Shown in pieces: positions 1-8,218 of a DNA stretch of 64,000 bases. This DNA comes from DATKFM01 sp963851215. Lineage in GTDB: Bacteria; Pseudomonadota; Alphaproteobacteria; Dongiales; Dongiaceae. The stretch lies in assembly GCA_963851215.1 (NCBI GenBank), contig CAWKOG010000021.1, positions 248,001 through 312,000 on the forward strand. Direction: 5' to 3'. A program made the translations under genes and the position numbers. The notes below the pieces were generated by a model that was not told the origin of the DNA, did not search any database, and saw nothing but the letters and a program-made list of their open reading frames with translations. Numbering within the stretch: the first letter of the stretch is position 1; each line of letters opens with the position of its first letter.

Positions 1-182
1 ACCTGCCGGCGGCGCTGATATCGGCCGACCGCAGCGATGCCGTGCGCGCTACCGCGCGCGAACAGGGCATCGTGCCGATGCCCAAGCCGGTGCGGATCGC
101 AGCGCTACGCGCCCTGCTGGCGCAATGCCGGCCGCGCACGCCGGCGCCGACGGAAGCAGAGGTCAGCGCTCGGCGCGCATGA
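1..182 (+). CDS. C-terminal end of a receiver-domain protein, probably a hybrid sensor kinase (partial)
   Basis: The frame is open from base 3 to a TGA at 180-182, giving 60 residues with no start in the window. The segment LISADRS followed by PMPKPVRIAALRALL has the spacing of the end of a CheY-like receiver domain: a beta-4 strand ending in Ser/Ala, then the conserved Lys-Pro after beta-5 and the last helix. A short tail rich in Pro, Ala and Arg follows. A receiver at the very C-terminus suggests a hybrid histidine kinase, but a stand-alone regulator is possible. The gene converges on the next one and overlaps its 3' end by 20 bases, so the two may form a signalling pair. Confidence 0.6.
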   Translation, partial: LPAALISADRSDAVRATAREQGIVPMPKPVRIAALRALLAQCRPRTPAPTEAEVSARRA

Positions 183-831
183 ATCGCCGCGCCAGCATCG
201 CCGCTTGAACCCGGGTCGCCACGCCCAGCTTGCGGAAGATTTCGGTGATGTGGTCCTTCACCGTCTGCTCGCCGATGGCCAGCTCGAAGGCGATCTGCTT
301 GTTCAGCTTGCCGTCGCAGATCAGCGACAGCACGCGGAGCTGCTGCGCCGACAACTTGGCCAGTCGCTCGCTGATGTCCTTGGCGGCGCCATCCAGATGG
401 GCCTGATGGGCTTCGGCCGGCAGCCAGACCTCGCCGCCGACCACGGTGCGCAGGGCCTCGCCGATCACCTCCAGCGACGCGGATTTCGGCAGGAAGCCGG
501 AGGCGCCGAGTTCCACCACCTGGAGCATGGTCTCGGGTTCCCGGGCGGCCGACACGATCACCACGGGCACGCCGGGATAATCCTTGCGCAGGGACACCAG
601 CCCCTCGAAGCCGTTCATCCCCGGCATGTCCAGGTCCAGCAGCACCAAGTCGATCTGCGGCCGGCCGCCGAGTATGTCGCGGCATTGCCGGTAGTCGCCG
701 GCCTCGAGGATTTCAGAGACACCCAGGGATTGCCGCACCGCCTGGGCCAGGGCGCCGCGGACCAGTGGATGGTCGTCGGCGATCAGCACGGTATGGCCGG
801 CCTGATCGAACAGAGGGTTCGGCTGCGACAT
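163..831 (-). CDS. NarL/LuxR-family two-component response regulator
   Basis: This 222-aa protein has an N-terminal receiver domain (about residues 13-130) with the acidic pair D19-D20, the phospho-acceptor D66 in LLDLDMPG, and the Lys of FLPKSA. A LuxR-type helix-turn-helix follows at about residues 155-212 (LSAQQLRVLSLICDG, then NKQIAFELAIGEQTVKDH). It should bind DNA as a dimer once phosphorylated. The frame extends 39 codons further upstream, but the ATG at 829-831 begins just before the receiver fold, as is usual for the family. Its partner may be the receiver protein cut off at the window start, whose 3' end overlaps this gene. Target genes cannot be inferred. Confidence 0.88.
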   Translation of the reverse strand: MSQPNPLFDQAGHTVLIADDHPLVRGALAQAVRQSLGVSEILEAGDYRQCRDILGGRPQIDLVLLDLDMPGMNGFEGLVSLRKDYPGVPVVIVSAAREPETMLQVVELGASGFLPKSASLEVIGEALRTVVGGEVWLPAEAHQAHLDGAAKDISERLAKLSAQQLRVLSLICDGKLNKQIAFELAIGEQTVKDHITEIFRKLGVATRVQAAMLARRFMRAER

Positions 832-1043
832 GGAGCGGGACTCTAGCTGCAGCCAAGCCAAACGCCAAACAGGGCACTTGGCACGCGGTATTGCGATCAG
901 TTCAGTACACGAAGGTTCGCCATTTCTGCACTTCCAGGCGCGCCACAAACCCGGGTGAGCGCCGTCACAAGCCTGCGCGGGCCGGTAGAATCCGCCAACC
1001 CGCTATGGTAGCGTCGCGCCGCAACCACAAGGGAAAGCTGGAA

Positions 1044-2171
1044 ATGCCAACCACCGGGGCTCGCAGCGACTGGACCGACGGCTATATCGCCGATATCGCC
1101 TACACCGACGGCTATTACGTCGAGCTGGCGCCGGTTCATCTGAATTATGTGGCGCTGCTTAATAACTGCACGCCGCGGCCGATCGACCGGCCGTTCAATT
1201 ACCTGGAGCTGGGTTGCGGCAACGGCCATACAGTGACGCTGCTGGCGGCCGCCTACCCTCAGGCAAAGTTCTATGGCGTGGACATCAACCCGGCCCATGT
1301 GGCCACGGCGCGGCGCTGGGCCGAGCAGGGCAAGCTGGAGAACCTGACGATCCTCGAGGCCAGCTTCCAGGACTTGGCGACGATGGATCTGCCGGAGTTC
1401 GACTTCGTCACCTTTCACGGCATCTATAGCTGGATCAGCGTGAACAACCGCAAGGCGATGCTGGATGTGATGGCGCGGCGGCTGCTGCCGGGCGGGCTGG
1501 TCTATAACAGCTACAACTGCCAGCCGGGCTGGGCCAGCCAGGGGCCGCTGCAGCGGCTGATGCTGGAGATCGGCCACGAGGTTCCCGGCGACTCCCTGAC
1601 CAAGGCGGGCGGCGCCATCGACTTCCTGCAGAAGCTGACCACGGCGGATTGCCGCTACCTGCAGGCCAACCAGGGCGCGGCCGAGCTGATCAAGAAGATC
1701 GCCACCAACGCCCGCAGCTATGTGGCCCACGAATATCTGAACGAGGAGTGGCATCCCTTCTATTGCCTGGACGTGTTCCGCGAGATGGGAATGGCGAAGC
1801 TGTCCTATGTCGGCTCGGCGACGATCACGGAAAACCATCCGGGCCTGCTGTTCGGCAAGAATGCGCGGCCGGTGTTCGACGCCCAGCCGACCAAGGAGCG
1901 CAAGCAGCTGGTGCAGGATTTCCTGATCAACCAGCGCTTCCGCCGCGACGTCTATGTGAAGGGCCTGTCGACGATGTCGGCGGCGGAGTCGCGCAACAAG
2001 CTGCGGGACATGTCGGTCGGCCTCGTGAAATCGCCGGCAAGCGTGACCTACACGGCAAAATGCAATGCCGGCGAAGTGAAATTCGATAACGAACTGTCGC
2101 GGGCGATCATCGACACGCTGAGCAAGGGCGCGATGACCGTGGGCGAATTGGCGGCACGCAGCCTGAGGTGA
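1044..2171 (+). CDS. class I SAM-dependent methyltransferase with regulatory domain (N-terminal part)
   Basis: The 375-aa reading frame has a Rossmann methyltransferase domain: motif I is ELGCGNG at residues 55-61, followed by VDINP and LLPGGLVYNSYN. The region after about residue 200 resembles the methyltransferase regulatory domain that follows the catalytic domain in a family of proteins of roughly 500 aa. The frame stops at TVGELAARSLR, where family members normally continue, and the missing tail lies in the next frame from 2168. The stop and the following GTG overlap as GTGA, so either one base is wrong or the protein is split and coupled. The ATG at 1044 was chosen because the upstream frame is not protein-like. 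The substrate is unknown. Confidence 0.75.
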   Translation: MPTTGARSDWTDGYIADIAYTDGYYVELAPVHLNYVALLNNCTPRPIDRPFNYLELGCGNGHTVTLLAAAYPQAKFYGVDINPAHVATARRWAEQGKLENLTILEASFQDLATMDLPEFDFVTFHGIYSWISVNNRKAMLDVMARRLLPGGLVYNSYNCQPGWASQGPLQRLMLEIGHEVPGDSLTKAGGAIDFLQKLTTADCRYLQANQGAAELIKKIATNARSYVAHEYLNEEWHPFYCLDVFREMGMAKLSYVGSATITENHPGLLFGKNARPVFDAQPTKERKQLVQDFLINQRFRRDVYVKGLSTMSAAESRNKLRDMSVGLVKSPASVTYTAKCNAGEVKFDNELSRAIIDTLSKGAMTVGELAARSLR

Positions 2172-2614
2172 ACAAGGCGCCCGAAGCGCGGGTGCAGAGC
2201 ATGGTGCATACGCTGATCGCGGCCAGCCAGATCCTGCCCTTCGCCACGCCCGCGCAGAAGGGCGGCAAGCAGACCGGCAAGCTCACCCTGCCATCAGCCC
2301 TCAATCGCTATGTGGTGAGCACCGCCACGGAGCCCGCGGCGCGCGGCACGCTCGCCTCCACTATATCCGGCCGCGGCATCCATGTCGGCCTCACCGACCG
2401 CTGCTTCACGCAGGAGGTGGTCAACGGCCACGCAGCAAATGCGCCGGAGGCGGTGTGGGCGCTGCTGGAAAAGCGCGGCATCAATGTGAAGCGCGGCGAC
2501 GAGGTGCTGAAGGGCAAGGAGGCCAACGTGGCCGAGCTGCAGAAGGAGTTCGACACCTACAAGTCGAAGACGCTGCCGCTGCTGATGCAGCTGGGGATCG
2601 TCGAGGCGCGGTAG
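2168..2614 (+). CDS. C-terminal part of the preceding methyltransferase regulatory domain (split gene)
   Basis: This 148-aa frame starts with GTG overlapping the preceding stop. It begins NKAPEARVQSMVHTLIAASQ and runs to LPLLMQLGIVEAR, a helical, winged-helix-like tail of the kind expected at the end of methyltransferase regulatory domains. Added to the 375-aa frame it restores a protein of about 520 aa, the usual size. I therefore read it as the displaced end of the same gene, moved by a single-base change near 2150-2168, and less likely as a separate translationally coupled subunit. Confidence 0.6.
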   Translation: MNKAPEARVQSMVHTLIAASQILPFATPAQKGGKQTGKLTLPSALNRYVVSTATEPAARGTLASTISGRGIHVGLTDRCFTQEVVNGHAANAPEAVWALLEKRGINVKRGDEVLKGKEANVAELQKEFDTYKSKTLPLLMQLGIVEAR

Positions 2615-2664
2615 GGCGTGACGTTGCGCGTCGTTACTGTTCCCGAGATCGGGGAAGTAAGTAG

Positions 2665-2867
2665 ACCGCCGATAAACGCGGATATCCGCCGATGAACGCC
2701 GATGTACCCGGCGCGGCAAAGAGGTTCTGCGTCTCTTGCGAAGAATGGTGTTTGCGTGCCGCGGAGCGGCACGCCAAGAAGCAATCAATTTGCCAGATGC
2801 TCCCGGATCATCGCGTTCAGCTCAGACGATCTGCGTTCAACGGCGGATATCCGCGTTTATCGGCGGT
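2665..2867. repeat. 203-bp element bounded by 35-bp inverted repeats
   Basis: The arms at 2665-2699 and 2833-2867 are inverted copies matching at 34 of 35 bases (mismatch at 2692). Each contains the core GGATATCCGC, itself nearly palindromic. Between them lie 133 bases with a perfect nested hairpin: stems 2754-2762 and 2766-2774 (GCGTGCCGC) with a GGA loop. No convincing gene occupies 2615-3043; the short open frames there are by-products of the repeat. The structure suits a MITE-like or REP-like non-coding element. No target-site duplication is evident. Confidence 0.7.
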
Positions 2868-3043
2868 TTCCTCTTCCAGCCTACTCGGGTGCAAACCGGA
2901 TTTAGCTCAGCCCCGCTCTCTTCGCCCTTTAAGGAATTATTGAGGGCGTTGGCTCAGATTCGCGCCAGTTCACGGATGTCCGTGGAGGCGCTAAATGACG
3001 ATCATTGCGGTGATATCTGGCGGCGGCCGGCGCGGTCTGCACG

Positions 3044-3592
3044 ATGTTCGCCTCGCGCGCGGTGGCCGTGCTGTTGTTCGGCGGCGCGGCCTTTTTCCTG
3101 GTTGCGCCGGCGATGTACCCGGGCGGCACCTCCGGCGGCCCGCGCGGCTTCTCGGTCGCCGCCATTCCCTCCAAGCGCCGGAGGCCTACTTCAAGGGCGC
3201 CAACGGCGAGCGCCTCAGCCTGGAGGATTTTCGCGGCCGCGTGGTGCTGCTGAACATCTGGGCCACCTGGTGCGGCCCCTGCCGCGCGGAGATGCCGTCG
3301 CTCGACCGGCTGCAAGCCCTGCACGGCGCCGACGGCCTCGAAGTCGATTGCCGTCTCCGTCGACCGCGAAGGCGCCAGCATGGTGAGCGCCTATTACCGA
3401 AGAGCGGCATCCGCAACCTCAAACTCTATGTCGACAGCGACCGCGCCACCATGTCCGCCTTCCGTCCGGATGGCATTCCGATGAGCGTTCTGATCGACCG
3501 CGAGGGGAACGTGGTTGGCGAGATGACGGGGGCGGCGAAGTGGGACTCGGCGGAGGCGACGGAGCTGGTGCAGAGATATCTTGGGGGAGTGA
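3044..3592 (+). pseudogene. TlpA/ResA-like thioredoxin-fold thiol-disulfide oxidoreductase, frame broken several times
   Basis: Joined across frames, this encodes an N-terminal membrane anchor (MFASRAVAVLLFGGAAFFLV), then FKGANGERLSLEDFRGRVVL, the strand LLNIWATWCGPCRAEMPSLD with the redox CxxC at 3271-3282, a conserved SVDREGASMVSAYY segment and the cis-Pro region DGIPMSVLIDREGNVVGE. Such proteins reduce periplasmic disulfides, often during cytochrome c maturation. Frame changes fall near 3175, 3345 and 3405, and the last two compensate each other. At the end, one G fewer in the five-G run 3583-3587 would give the stop TGA at 3590. The clustered, compensated indels point to sequence error as readily as decay. 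Confidence 0.65.
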
Positions 3593-3662
3593 GCGCGGCG
3601 GCAAATCTCACATGCCACATCCGCTTTAGCACGACCCAGGTCAGCACAATTGCTGCTAAACA

Positions 3663-3823
3663 TTGTCATCCCGGAAATCTCGCGCAGCGAGATTGTGGGG
3701 GACCCATGAACACCGGAAGACGGCGACATGAACTACTTCGGTTCGTATTCTTAGGTCCCGGATGATCGCGCTCGCGACAAACGCTTCGCGTTTGCGCGGG
3801 AAGCGCGATCTCCGGGATGACAA
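3663..3823. repeat. palindromic dispersed repeat, copy 1
   Basis: The segment begins TTGTCATCCCGG and ends CCGGGATGACAA, so its ends are exact inverted copies. Inside are further partly paired blocks (CTCGCGCAGCGAG, and the GACCCATGAACACC block). A second copy with the same termini lies at 4302-4436, and blocks such as GACCCATGAACACC recur there in inverted order. The 3593-3866 gap holds nothing else I recognise. This behaves like a dispersed palindromic (REP/BIME-like) element, and translated runs across it are not genes. Confidence 0.7.
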
Positions 3824-3866
3824 GTTCGGGATTTGACAAACGGCGGTCAGATGACTGCGCCGCTCC

Positions 3867-4181
3867 TCACCACGGCCAGGTTCGCACCGGCGGTTCCGGG
3901 GTCCATTCGAGGCCGATGTCGCGGCAGAGATGTTCGGTGAGCGGGTATCGCGGCTGGCGTGGTTCGAGAAGCGGCCGACGACGGTCGGCGAGGCGGCTGT
4001 ACCAGGGCGCCGACCGTTCCTCACCGGGCCAGGGCTCGCGGCGCGGCGGGTTGCAGCGGCCGGCATCCTCGCTGGTGAACAGGGTCTGCGTGGCGATTAG
4101 CGGCAAGAGGATGTCGTCGTCGCGGCGGCTGATGTTGGATTCGACCGGATCGATTTCCCGGGGATTTGTCAGGGCATTCAT
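3867..4181 (-). CDS. 104-aa protein of unknown function
   Basis: I do not recognise a family. The reason to accept it is the start: the ATG is preceded by a strong ribosome binding site, GGGAGG, eight bases upstream. The product begins MNALTNPREIDPVESNISRR, is hydrophilic and charged, has no signal peptide or membrane segment, and is rich in Pro, Arg and Trp toward its end (PPRREPWPGEERSAPWYSRL, then LEWTPEPPVRTWPW). It sits alone between the two palindromic repeat copies, so context gives no function. A composition-driven false ORF is possible, though the ribosome site argues against that. Confidence 0.5.
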   Translation of the reverse strand: MNALTNPREIDPVESNISRRDDDILLPLIATQTLFTSEDAGRCNPPRREPWPGEERSAPWYSRLADRRRPLLEPRQPRYPLTEHLCRDIGLEWTPEPPVRTWPW

Positions 4182-4301
4182 AGGCTTCCTCCCAATTTAC
4201 GAGGGTTGATGGGGAGGAATGTAGCAGCCTGCTCCTGTCAGCGTTCTGTCAGTAGTGTTTTCGGCCGATGATGATTTTCCTGTGACAGCCGCCGCTCAAA
4301 A

Positions 4302-4436
4302 TTGTCATGCCGGAGAGAGCGCGTCCGCGCGATCGTCCGGGACCCGAGAACACGGAGCCAAACAGGATACCTTAACCGCCGCCAGGTGTTCATGGGTCCC
4401 GGACAATCTCGCAATGCAAGATTTTCGGGATGACAA
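4302..4436. repeat. palindromic dispersed repeat, copy 2
   Basis: It starts TTGTCATGCCGG and ends TCGGGATGACAA, matching the termini of the copy at 3663-3823 with one or two changes. The right half (GTGTTCATGGGTCCCGGACA, then ATCTCGCAATGCAAGAT) is the reverse complement of the left half of copy 1, so the core is inverted relative to it. It lies in the 4182-4467 gap between the promoter side of the 104-aa gene and the end of the LtrA remnant. No gene was found in that gap. Confidence 0.7.
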
Positions 4437-4467
4437 ATCGGGCGTGATTCAAATCAAGGCTCTCGGT

Positions 4468-4783
4468 CTAGCTGCGATCCGCCGAGGAGAAAGAGATGCC
4501 GCTGCGTAGCGACAGCGTCTCCCAAACGGCCACGGCGATCAGGACACCGTTGTCGCAAGGCTCAGCGACAGCGGCGTCCAGACCGGCATGGCGCCGGTCA
4601 GTATGAGCAGCAGCACCAACAGCCCCAGGCCGCCCAGGTGGGACAGCGGCAGGCGGCCATAGATGGTGCGCTTGAACAGCGCGTTGCCGGCGAGATAGAG
4701 CGCGGGGCGCCCATGGTGGCGGCGATGACGCCGAACTCGGCATGGCCGCCGGGATGGGCAAGCACCAGCTCGACATAGGTGAC
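4468..4783 (-). pseudogene. C-terminal remnant of an LtrA-family (low temperature requirement A) membrane protein
   Basis: Read across frames on the minus strand, the stretch gives YVELVLAHPGGHAEFGVIAA, then APALYLAGNALFKRTIYGRL, PLSHLGGLGLLVLLLILTGA, and an end like VLIAVAVWETLSLRSG. This is the pattern of the last helices of LtrA proteins, polytopic inner-membrane proteins of uncertain role. A TAG lies directly before the fragment, the N-terminal two thirds are absent, and two one-base shifts (near 4710 and 4555) break the rest. The neighbouring MscS gene occupies the place where the missing part would be, so this is a real truncation rather than only sequencing noise. Confidence 0.6.
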
Positions 4784-4846
4784 CTAGCCGCTCTCATGGC
4801 CGCCGCGGGGCCGCAGCAAATTCATGACGCACCCAAACCCTATTCT

Positions 4847-6970
4847 TCAACAGCGGCGGCCTTCGCCGCGATCATCCTCTGGGCTGCGGCAGCGCCGGGG
4901 TCTCCGTCGGAGACAGTGACAGTCGGCGAAGCAAAGTGGATGCCGATTTTCGTCGAAAGCCTTCTTGATCATGGCATAGGCCTTGCGCCTGATGACGAAT
5001 TGCTCGCCGGGTTTTGTCATCATCTTCATGCGGATCTGGATGCCATAGTCGCCGAACTGCTCGACGCCCTGCATCTTCAGCGGCGCCAGGAAATGCGGCG
5101 CGAACTCCGGATCCGCCACGAGTTCCTTGCCGATCTGCTTAATCAGCTTTTTCGCCAGATCTATATTGCTGTCGTAGGTAATGTTAATCGACAGCTTGTC
5201 GATCACCCAGTCGCGGCTCATGTTTTGCACGGCACCGAGTTCGCCGAACGGCACGGTGTAAAGCGGGCCACGATGGTGGCGCAGCTTGATCGAGCGGATG
5301 CTGAAGGACTCGACCGTGCCTTTGTAGCTGCCGCTCTGAATGTATTCGCCCACGCGGAAGGCGTCGTCGAGCAGGAAGAACATGCCGCTGATGATGTCCT
5401 TCACCAGCGTCTGGGCGCCGAAGCCGATGGCGACGCCGACCACACCGGCGCCGGCGATCAGCGGCCCGATTTCGATACCCAGCGACGACAGCGACATCAG
5501 CAGCGCCATCACCACGAGAACCACGAACAGGACATTGCGCACGATCGGCAGCAACGTGCGCATTCTGGCCCCGCGCCGGGCTTCCTCGGTGTCGGGCGCG
5601 CCGGGATGACGCGCGCCCTCGAGCTTGCGATCGATCAGCGCCTTCAGCACATGCCAGGCAAAATCGGCGAGCAACACGATGACCACCGCATTCAGGGCGC
5701 CGCGCAGCAGGCGGGTGCTCCAGGTGTCCTGCGCGGTGAGCGCGCCGAAATCGAGTTGCCATGCCCAAGCGAGCAGCAGCGCGGCGCCAATGATGATCAG
5801 CGCCCGCAAGCCGCGGGCCAGGGACGCCGCGATGACACCGGGCGTGGATTCCTCCTGCGCGGTGGCGCCGGGCGGCCTCAGCAGATGATCAACCGCGCGC
5901 TGGGTGATCCGCAGGGCAAACGGTAGCCCGACGGCCACCGCTAGCAGCCAGAAGCCGGGCATGGCGCTGACGACCCAGAGCAACCACAACGCGACGGCAT
6001 AAGCCGACAAAAGCCAGGTGATGGCACGGGAGCGGACGGCCGGAAGCTCGACCGGGCGGCGCCAGATCGATTCGAGTGCGATAACCAGCAGGACCAGTCC
6101 CAGGGCGTAGGCGAAGAGGCGGCGCGCCTCGATACTCATGCCGAGGGTAGTCAGCAGCCCGACAGTGACCCAGCCAAAGGCCAGCCAGCCGATAAAAAGA
6201 CCGAGCCGCTTCGTCCAGAACCAGGCGGCCTCGGTCGGCATCGGTAGGATGCGAAAGCGTTCGGCGCCGGGTGACAGGAAGAAACGCGCAGCCACGAGGG
6301 TCAGCTGCAACACCAGGAACGCCATCAGATAGCCGAGCACGATCTCGCGAAGCATCGGCGGCCAATCGAGGGCGAGGAAACCGCCGACACTGCCGAGGGC
6401 GAAAGATGCGACCATGCCCAGGCCATAGGCGAGGCGGATTGCTACGGCGCGAAGCCGCTGGGCCACGGTATCCAACTGCAGAGCGACGATATAGGCGAAG
6501 GCGCCTTTGCCGATCCAGTGATAGAGCCGCTCCGCGCCAAACCCGAGGCCGACAAAGACGGCGATCAGCACCAGGATCTTGATTAGGCCGCGCTCCTGAA
6601 ATTCCGCCGCGAGGCGGCGGCCCGCACCGGCGATTTCCGCAGGCAAGTTCGGCAAGGCGGCGACCAGCGCATTCATATGCTCGCGGATCGCGGCGACGCG
6701 GCCGGCGAAGTAGGAGGACGGCCCCATCGCCTGCTCGGCGGGAGCGGCTGGTGGCGCAGGCTCTGCAGCGGCCGCGCCGGCCTTCTGTTGCGCCAGCCAG
6801 TCGCGCACGGCGGGATCGTCGAGCAGCTTGAGCAGTTCCTGGACCTTGGCGGGTGGTTCCGCGGCCGGAGCGGCTTCTTGCGCAATCACAGGCACGGACA
6901 CTGTCGCCGCAAGCACAGCGGCGGCGACGAACAGCCAGATCTGCTTGGCAATTGTCCGGACCGGACTCAT
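4847..6970 (-). CDS. large MscS-family mechanosensitive channel
   Basis: The product is about 707 aa. It has a Sec signal peptide (about residues 1-30), a periplasmic helical region rich in Ala/Pro/Gln, many membrane helices, and the MscS core near the C-terminal third: the pore helix GPLIAGAGVVGVAIGFGAQT, then LVKDIISGMFFLLDD and the beta-domain start. It should release small solutes under hypo-osmotic stress. The ATG at 6970 is preceded by GGGGAGG. The last 40 residues as read look wrong; one base less near 4945 gives ENGIHFASPTVTVSDG and a stop at 4840-4842, matching family ends, so the true end is probably 4840. Confidence 0.9.
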   Translation of the reverse strand: MSPVRTIAKQIWLFVAAAVLAATVSVPVIAQEAAPAAEPPAKVQELLKLLDDPAVRDWLAQQKAGAAAAEPAPPAAPAEQAMGPSSYFAGRVAAIREHMNALVAALPNLPAEIAGAGRRLAAEFQERGLIKILVLIAVFVGLGFGAERLYHWIGKGAFAYIVALQLDTVAQRLRAVAIRLAYGLGMVASFALGSVGGFLALDWPPMLREIVLGYLMAFLVLQLTLVAARFFLSPGAERFRILPMPTEAAWFWTKRLGLFIGWLAFGWVTVGLLTTLGMSIEARRLFAYALGLVLLVIALESIWRRPVELPAVRSRAITWLLSAYAVALWLLWVVSAMPGFWLLAVAVGLPFALRITQRAVDHLLRPPGATAQEESTPGVIAASLARGLRALIIIGAALLLAWAWQLDFGALTAQDTWSTRLLRGALNAVVIVLLADFAWHVLKALIDRKLEGARHPGAPDTEEARRGARMRTLLPIVRNVLFVVLVVMALLMSLSSLGIEIGPLIAGAGVVGVAIGFGAQTLVKDIISGMFFLLDDAFRVGEYIQSGSYKGTVESFSIRSIKLRHHRGPLYTVPFGELGAVQNMSRDWVIDKLSINITYDSNIDLAKKLIKQIGKELVADPEFAPHFLAPLKMQGVEQFGDYGIQIRMKMMTKPGEQFVIRRKAYAMIKKAFDENRHPLCFADCHCLRRRPRRCRSPEDDRGEGRRC

Positions 6971-7141
6971 GGCCACCTCCCCAACACCCCTATAGTTTGG
7001 ATAAGATGGCATACCGCCGGGGGACCGGCAGCAAGATAATACTATGGCTAGTGTCCGCCCTCGGGCGCGGCGCGGAGCTTGCGGATCAGCGGCATCGAGG
7101 TTTTCCTGCGAGCGTACCGGCCCGGACGTTCGGTGGCGTCG

Positions 7142-8218
7142 TCATAGAGCGACGCTTTCTTCCTTCTTCGATTGAATCTGAGTTTCCGTCGCGAAGGCGC
7201 CTGCGAGACGCAGCGTCGACGCGTGATGGCAGGCCGCGAGATGCCCGGGCGCCAGTTCCGTCAATGGCGGCGGCGTTTCGCGGCAGATGGCCGTGGCGTA
7301 GGCGCAGCGGGTATTGAATCGGCAGCCCGGCGGCGGGTTGGCCGGATCGGGACGCTCGCCGGCCAGCGGCGCCGGCCGCATCGGCGCCTCTGGATCGGCA
7401 ACGGGAATGGCCGCCATCAGCGCTTCGGTATAGGGATGCTTCGGCCGGTAGTAGAGTTCTTCAGTCGGCGCCAGTTCGACGATCTGGCCGAGATACATCA
7501 CCGCCACCCGGTCGCTGGCATAGGCCACCGCCGCCAGATCGTGGGAGATGAAGAGATAGGCCGGGCCGAGCTCGCGCTGCAGGGCGCGCAGCAGATTGAG
7601 GATCTGCGCCTGGATCGATACGTCGAGGGCGGATACCGGCTCGTCGCAGACGACGAACTCCGGCTGCAGGATCAGGGCGCGGGCGATCGCGATGCGCTGC
7701 CGCTGGCCGCCGCTGAAGGCATGGGGATAGCGGCCGAGATGCTCGGCCGCCAGGCCGCAGCGGCCGGCGATGTTGGCGATGCGTCGTTCCAGATCCTGGC
7801 CCCGCGCCAGGCGGTTGGCGATCAGCGGCTCGCCGATGATGTCGCGCACGGTCATGCGCGGATTGAGCGAGGCATAGGGATCCTGGAACACCATCTGCAT
7901 ATGCTGCCAGACGCTGCGCAGCCCGCGGCGGTTGAGCGCCGTCACGTCGATCGTCCCGTCGCTGCGGTGAAGCATGACGCGGCCGGAAGTCGGCTCCACG
8001 GCGCGAAGCACGGCGCGGCCCAGAGTGGTTTTCCCCGAGCCGCTTTCGCCGACAAGGCCCAGGGTTTCACCGCGCCGGATGCGCAGCGAGACGCCATCGA
8101 CGGCGCGCACGGCCGTCGACTGGCGGCCGAGCGCAGTAGAGCGATGCACAGGGAAATGCACTTTGAGGTCTTGGATTTCAACCAAGACATCGTCGAACAA
8201 CGGCAAGGGCTCAGCCAT
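7142..8218 (-). CDS. ABC importer ATPase, DppF/OppF type
   Basis: A 358-aa ATPase with Walker A GESGSGKTT, signature FSGGQRQR, Walker B VVCDEPVSALD and switch FISHD, followed by the C-terminal oligopeptide-transporter extension (PPGCRFNTRCAYA, then HLAACH). It energises the family-5 importer encoded upstream. The ATG at 8216-8218 overlaps the end of the preceding ATPase gene by eight bases, which suggests coupled translation; a TTG six codons earlier is less likely. It is the last gene of the leftward operon that starts with the binding protein at 13441. Confidence 0.92.
   Translation of the reverse strand: MAEPLPLFDDVLVEIQDLKVHFPVHRSTALGRQSTAVRAVDGVSLRIRRGETLGLVGESGSGKTTLGRAVLRAVEPTSGRVMLHRSDGTIDVTALNRRGLRSVWQHMQMVFQDPYASLNPRMTVRDIIGEPLIANRLARGQDLERRIANIAGRCGLAAEHLGRYPHAFSGGQRQRIAIARALILQPEFVVCDEPVSALDVSIQAQILNLLRALQRELGPAYLFISHDLAAVAYASDRVAVMYLGQIVELAPTEELYYRPKHPYTEALMAAIPVADPEAPMRPAPLAGERPDPANPPPGCRFNTRCAYATAICRETPPPLTELAPGHLAACHHASTLRLAGAFATETQIQSKKEESVAL

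Noticed and set aside
765..1043. N-terminal extension of the methyltransferase frame
   Set aside because: It overlaps the response-regulator start region and is not protein-like; the ATG at 1044 begins just before the recognised domain.
2692..2943. Small open frames across the 35-bp inverted repeat
   Set aside because: Their sequences are set by the repeat arms (for example RISAFIGG on either strand), and there is no ribosome site or homologous domain.
4742..5926. Long plus-strand open frame of 394 codons
   Set aside because: It runs antisense to the MscS channel gene, is rich in His, Gln, Asp and Arg as expected of GC-rich antisense reading, and has no recognisable motif.
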